Origin: Xiphophorus maculatus
Lineage: Eukaryota > Chordata > Actinopteri > Cyprinodontiformes > Poeciliidae
NCBI RefSeq assembly: GCF_002775205.1
Contig: NC_036461.1
Span: 20,742,015-20,806,014, forward strand
Length of the DNA: 64,000 nucleotides
Direction of reading: 5' to 3'
The notes under the pieces were generated by a model. It did not search any database. It saw only the letters and a list, made by a program, of their open reading frames with translations, and had not been told where the DNA came from. The position numbers were made by a program, and so were the translations under genes. Positions within the stretch are counted from its first letter, which is position 1, and each line of letters opens with the position of its first letter. Shown piece after piece: positions 61,671 to 64,000 of this stretch.

Positions 61671-62124
61671 AGCTAAGGTTAGGCTAACAGACATTAAGGG
61701 TGTGAGAAGCTTCTTACCACAAGAAGGATCGATCAGCGATTAGTGCGTCGTTAAGCGCATCATTCAAGAGCGCATTAGTACGCGGCTGGCGTGCAGCGCC
61801 AGCAAACAGCGGGGTGTGAACCGGAAGGAAAACATGATGTCTACCAGGTGAGGGAGGGCCCTTTATATACAGACAGCGCCACAACCAATTAAATTCAGGC
61901 ACTTGTGTGACGCGTTCAGAGCCCACAGGGCATACTGCCACACAAGTATCACGTTGTCATGTTTATCACTCCTTATGCTGCCACCTATTGGCCAACCAGT
62001 CTAAGTTCACAATGACATTTTTGAAACTTTCACTGCTGGTGTGACATTATATTTCTGCTTTCAGTTTCCGACCTTCAAATGGGGAAAACTTCTCTCTGTC
62101 GTAAAGCATGGTTTGGAAGAAAAA

Positions 62125-62215
62125 TTCAAATTCAAAATTCAATTCAAAAATACTTTATTGATCCAAAACAGGGGTCACCAACACGGTGCCCGCGGGAACC
62201 CGGTTGCCCCAGGGG
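62125..62215. mobile_element. LINE-tail and MITE fragments
   Basis: ATTCAAAAATACTTTATTGATCC resembles the 3' tail of a fish L2-type LINE. GGGGTCACCAACACGGTGCC just after it resembles the end of another dispersed element. Both are short. Confidence 0.4.
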
Positions 62216-62326
62216 ACAAAAAGGAGACATTTGGAAACTGCTACTTGGATGATTGTACAGCTTCAATACCTCTGAATATAGATTTGATTTAGATTTTTTT
62301 TTTACTTATCTTTTAAGTCCTTTTGT

Positions 62327-62672
62327 TCATAGTTTTAAGTCGTTGGCTATTTTGGAAGTAATGTTCTTGAAAGCGATGGACGACCCGGATATCCTTTGGA
62401 AGCGGACGCCGTTCAGGGAGAGACGGGGGAGCCTGCAGACCTCCATCTCCCACTGGACCAGGTTCTCGGCCCGCCCGTCGCCATGGACGCAGAGGAGCAG
62501 GAAACTCTCTTGCTGTTCGTAGTCGCAGTTGTTGGCGTCGAGCACCTTGCGGATCTCCCTCATGATGTCGCAGGGCTCCATGGAGCTGGTGGTTCTCATA
62601 TTCCAAGTGAATCTGAGGGAGCGGGGCTTACCGTCTTTAATTTCCCCTTTCTGATCCCCAGGTACATGGCGA
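62327..62672 (-). CDS. mark3: mark3: last coding exon, KA1 domain
   Basis: MARK3 is a Ser/Thr kinase of the PAR-1 family that phosphorylates microtubule-associated proteins and controls polarity. Read on the minus strand, an acceptor with tract TCTTTCTCCCCACAG is followed by one leftover base and 114 codons. These begin [19 protein letters not shown] and end SKIANDLKL with stop at 62329-62327. This is the KA1 domain, which binds acidic phospholipids. Markers are [28 protein letters not shown] and [19 protein letters not shown]. The [10 protein letters not shown] stretch fits MARK3 better than MARK1, as I recall the families. Upstream exons, including the kinase and UBA domains, lie right of the window. 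The tract and split codon argue for a true exon rather than a retrocopy. It converges on the C1q gene. Confidence 0.9.
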
Positions 62673-62957
62673 CTGTGGGGAGAAAGACACGGAGGAGAGC
62701 TTGGCTTAGAATAAATTAAAATCCTGCTGGGATTGTTTGCAACAAATCTTTCACAGAAGTGACTTTTTGTTTCTTTTAGATGCGGCAGTGAATGAAACTA
62801 TAAAGTCTAATAAAGCTGAAGTTTTTCTTACTGTGACCTGAGCCGCTCTGAGCTCAGTTTATCTTTATGTCACATTTAGGTGGCAGCACAAAGCTGTGGA
62901 GCCTTTAACTAGACAAAATGTAGTCAACAGTCATTACAGCTTTTTTGATTTTTTGCT

Positions 62958-63250
62958 TGTGAAACCAACTTTTATTTTATTCCAGTTTAACGGTAAAGTT
63001 AAATCTTGTTTTAATAATAATAAAAAACAGTTGTAAATAATCTATTAGCATATTTACTCTCTCGTTACTTTTACTACATTTTGTCTGTGACTTCCAAACT
63101 GAGAAAGGGGAAGTAAAAGAAAGTAAAAACAGACTGAAGCCATCTCTGAAAAACCCAGAATATCACTGCAACATTAAGATTTGATTCACTGTACATAAAT
63201 AAATTTTTAAAAAGTTCTTCAACTGTCGATAAGATGTTTGAAACATAAAC
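62958..63250. repeat. Duplicated segment Y', copy 2
   Basis: Nearly identical to 60146-60435, differing by a few small insertions and substitutions. It lies inside the mark3 intron, on the other side of the terminal exon from copy 1. Confidence 0.85.
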
Positions 63251-63560
63251 TAGTGATGGGTCCGGTAACACCGATGCGTCGGCGCATGTGTCAAGCTCAT
63301 AGACCAAAATCAGCGTCGGTGCGCGTATCGTTTTCAGCAAGTCACGTGACCGATACAGGAACTGTTTCCAAATGACACTGGTGCGCCAAACTGTTTATAT
63401 ATGGAAGCCAATCTGTCAACGGGATGCATTTGCCAAAATAATTCTTGACCTTTTACGGTACAGCGTCAACTATGGAGCCTCAAGGCAAACGAAAGGTTTG
63501 GTAGTATGGGGCCATTTTAATCTTACGTCAGAAAATAAGGTATTGGTTCTCACTTCGTAG
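63251..63560 (+). mobile_element. hAT transposon 5' end with broken BED-finger start
   Basis: After TAGTGATGGGTCCGGTAACA comes ATGGAGCCTCAAGGCAAACG at about 63472, which looks like a transposase start but soon hits TAG. In the neighbouring frame VWGHFNLTSENKV resembles the W-x-H-F beginning of a BED zinc finger. A frameshift therefore separates the start from the finger, and nothing further is recognisable. Confidence 0.5.
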
Positions 63561-64000
63561 TTGTTTCATCCGGTTCTTTTCAGTTTCTACTCCATCTATC
63601 TGAATCCAAATTCAGCTGAAACCGACTCTTAGTTTACTTTCATATTATGCTCTGCAGGTTAAGTTTTGCATGTTTCTCCTTTGAAATTATACATTTCATA
63701 ATTTTATTCTTAAATTACCCTCCATAAATAAAAATCTTTAGGCAGAAAAAAGTGAAATAAAGACAATCCCGCTATAAATAAATACACAAAAGACATTTCC
63801 AGCAAAACACATCCATAAAGATCTGCGTACAAAATATAAAAGACAAAATGTAAGTTATGTGAACAATATACAGTGTCACTAAAATCTGTTTTATTTAAAT
63901 AAATTCACCTCCTCAATGCTGAGGCATAGGGCATCAGAATGAAGTCACAGATACACCTGGATAAACTCAGGTATACAGCCAGTCTACAAATTACTCAGCT

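Larger units (their letters stand above)
58449..62326. other. Intergenic region between C1q gene and mark3, mostly repeats
   Basis: Convergent 3' ends of the two genes flank this stretch. It is built from LINE and SINE pieces, a hAT-like element and two locally duplicated segments. No gene is supported. A minus-strand AATAAA at 62154-62159 could serve mark3 but sits in repeat-like text. Confidence 0.6.
62673..64000. other. mark3 intron (partial), repeats only
   Basis: No further mark3 exon is recognisable on the minus strand. The stretch contains segment Y' (62958-63250) and a hAT remnant (63251-63560). 63561-64000 is AT-rich with nothing I can name. Confidence 0.55.

Noticed and set aside
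62327-62672. mark3 exon as a processed retrocopy
   Set aside because: A proper acceptor with a pyrimidine tract and a split codon precede it and no poly-A tract or upstream joined exons are seen.

Overview
This is a teleost fish nuclear window, probably from a percomorph. The evidence is intron-rich vertebrate genes with GT/AG splice sites, proteins close to vertebrate BRF1, TUBB4B and MARK3, and a dense load of fish-type repeats (L1 and L2 LINEs, tRNA-like SINEs, hAT, Tc1 and TTAA-flanked MITEs). The species cannot be fixed from sequence alone. Exons below were assembled by eye from splice sites, reading phase and family knowledge. No search was run.

Layout: (1) 1-8477 holds no recognisable exon and is probably an upstream brf1 intron. 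It carries a clean 5'-truncated L1 insertion and several MITEs. (2) 8478-35898 (+) holds the last twelve coding exons of brf1, the RNA polymerase III initiation factor subunit (450 residues in the window). Its introns carry a second young L1 copy, a solo LTR with a perfect 5-bp target duplication and many MITEs. (3) 40071-42616 (+) is a complete 445-residue beta-tubulin of the tubb4b type. It has three introns more than the usual four-exon vertebrate gene, an RFX X-box-like palindrome in the promoter and the axonemal EGEFEEE tail. (4) 46087-58448 (+) is a secreted coiled-coil/C1q protein of about 847 residues, encoded by about 31 small exons. (5) 62327-62672 (-) is the last coding exon of mark3 (KA1 domain); the rest lies beyond the right edge. 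It sits among locally duplicated repeat segments.

The most striking locus is the C1q gene. Its middle is an array of phase 1-1 exons. Eighteen of them are exactly 63 nt, which is 21 residues or three heptads, so whole exons can be gained, lost or skipped without disturbing the reading frame or the coiled-coil register. Three exon types (A, B, C) recur and a fourth 54-nt type (D) closes each block. Two seven-exon blocks are arranged in parallel, and some duplicated introns are nearly identical. This looks like a coiled-coil stalk of adjustable length carrying a C1q head.

The four genes have unrelated jobs and no operon-like logic applies. brf1 and mark3 are also both in human 14q32, so part of the linkage looks ancient.
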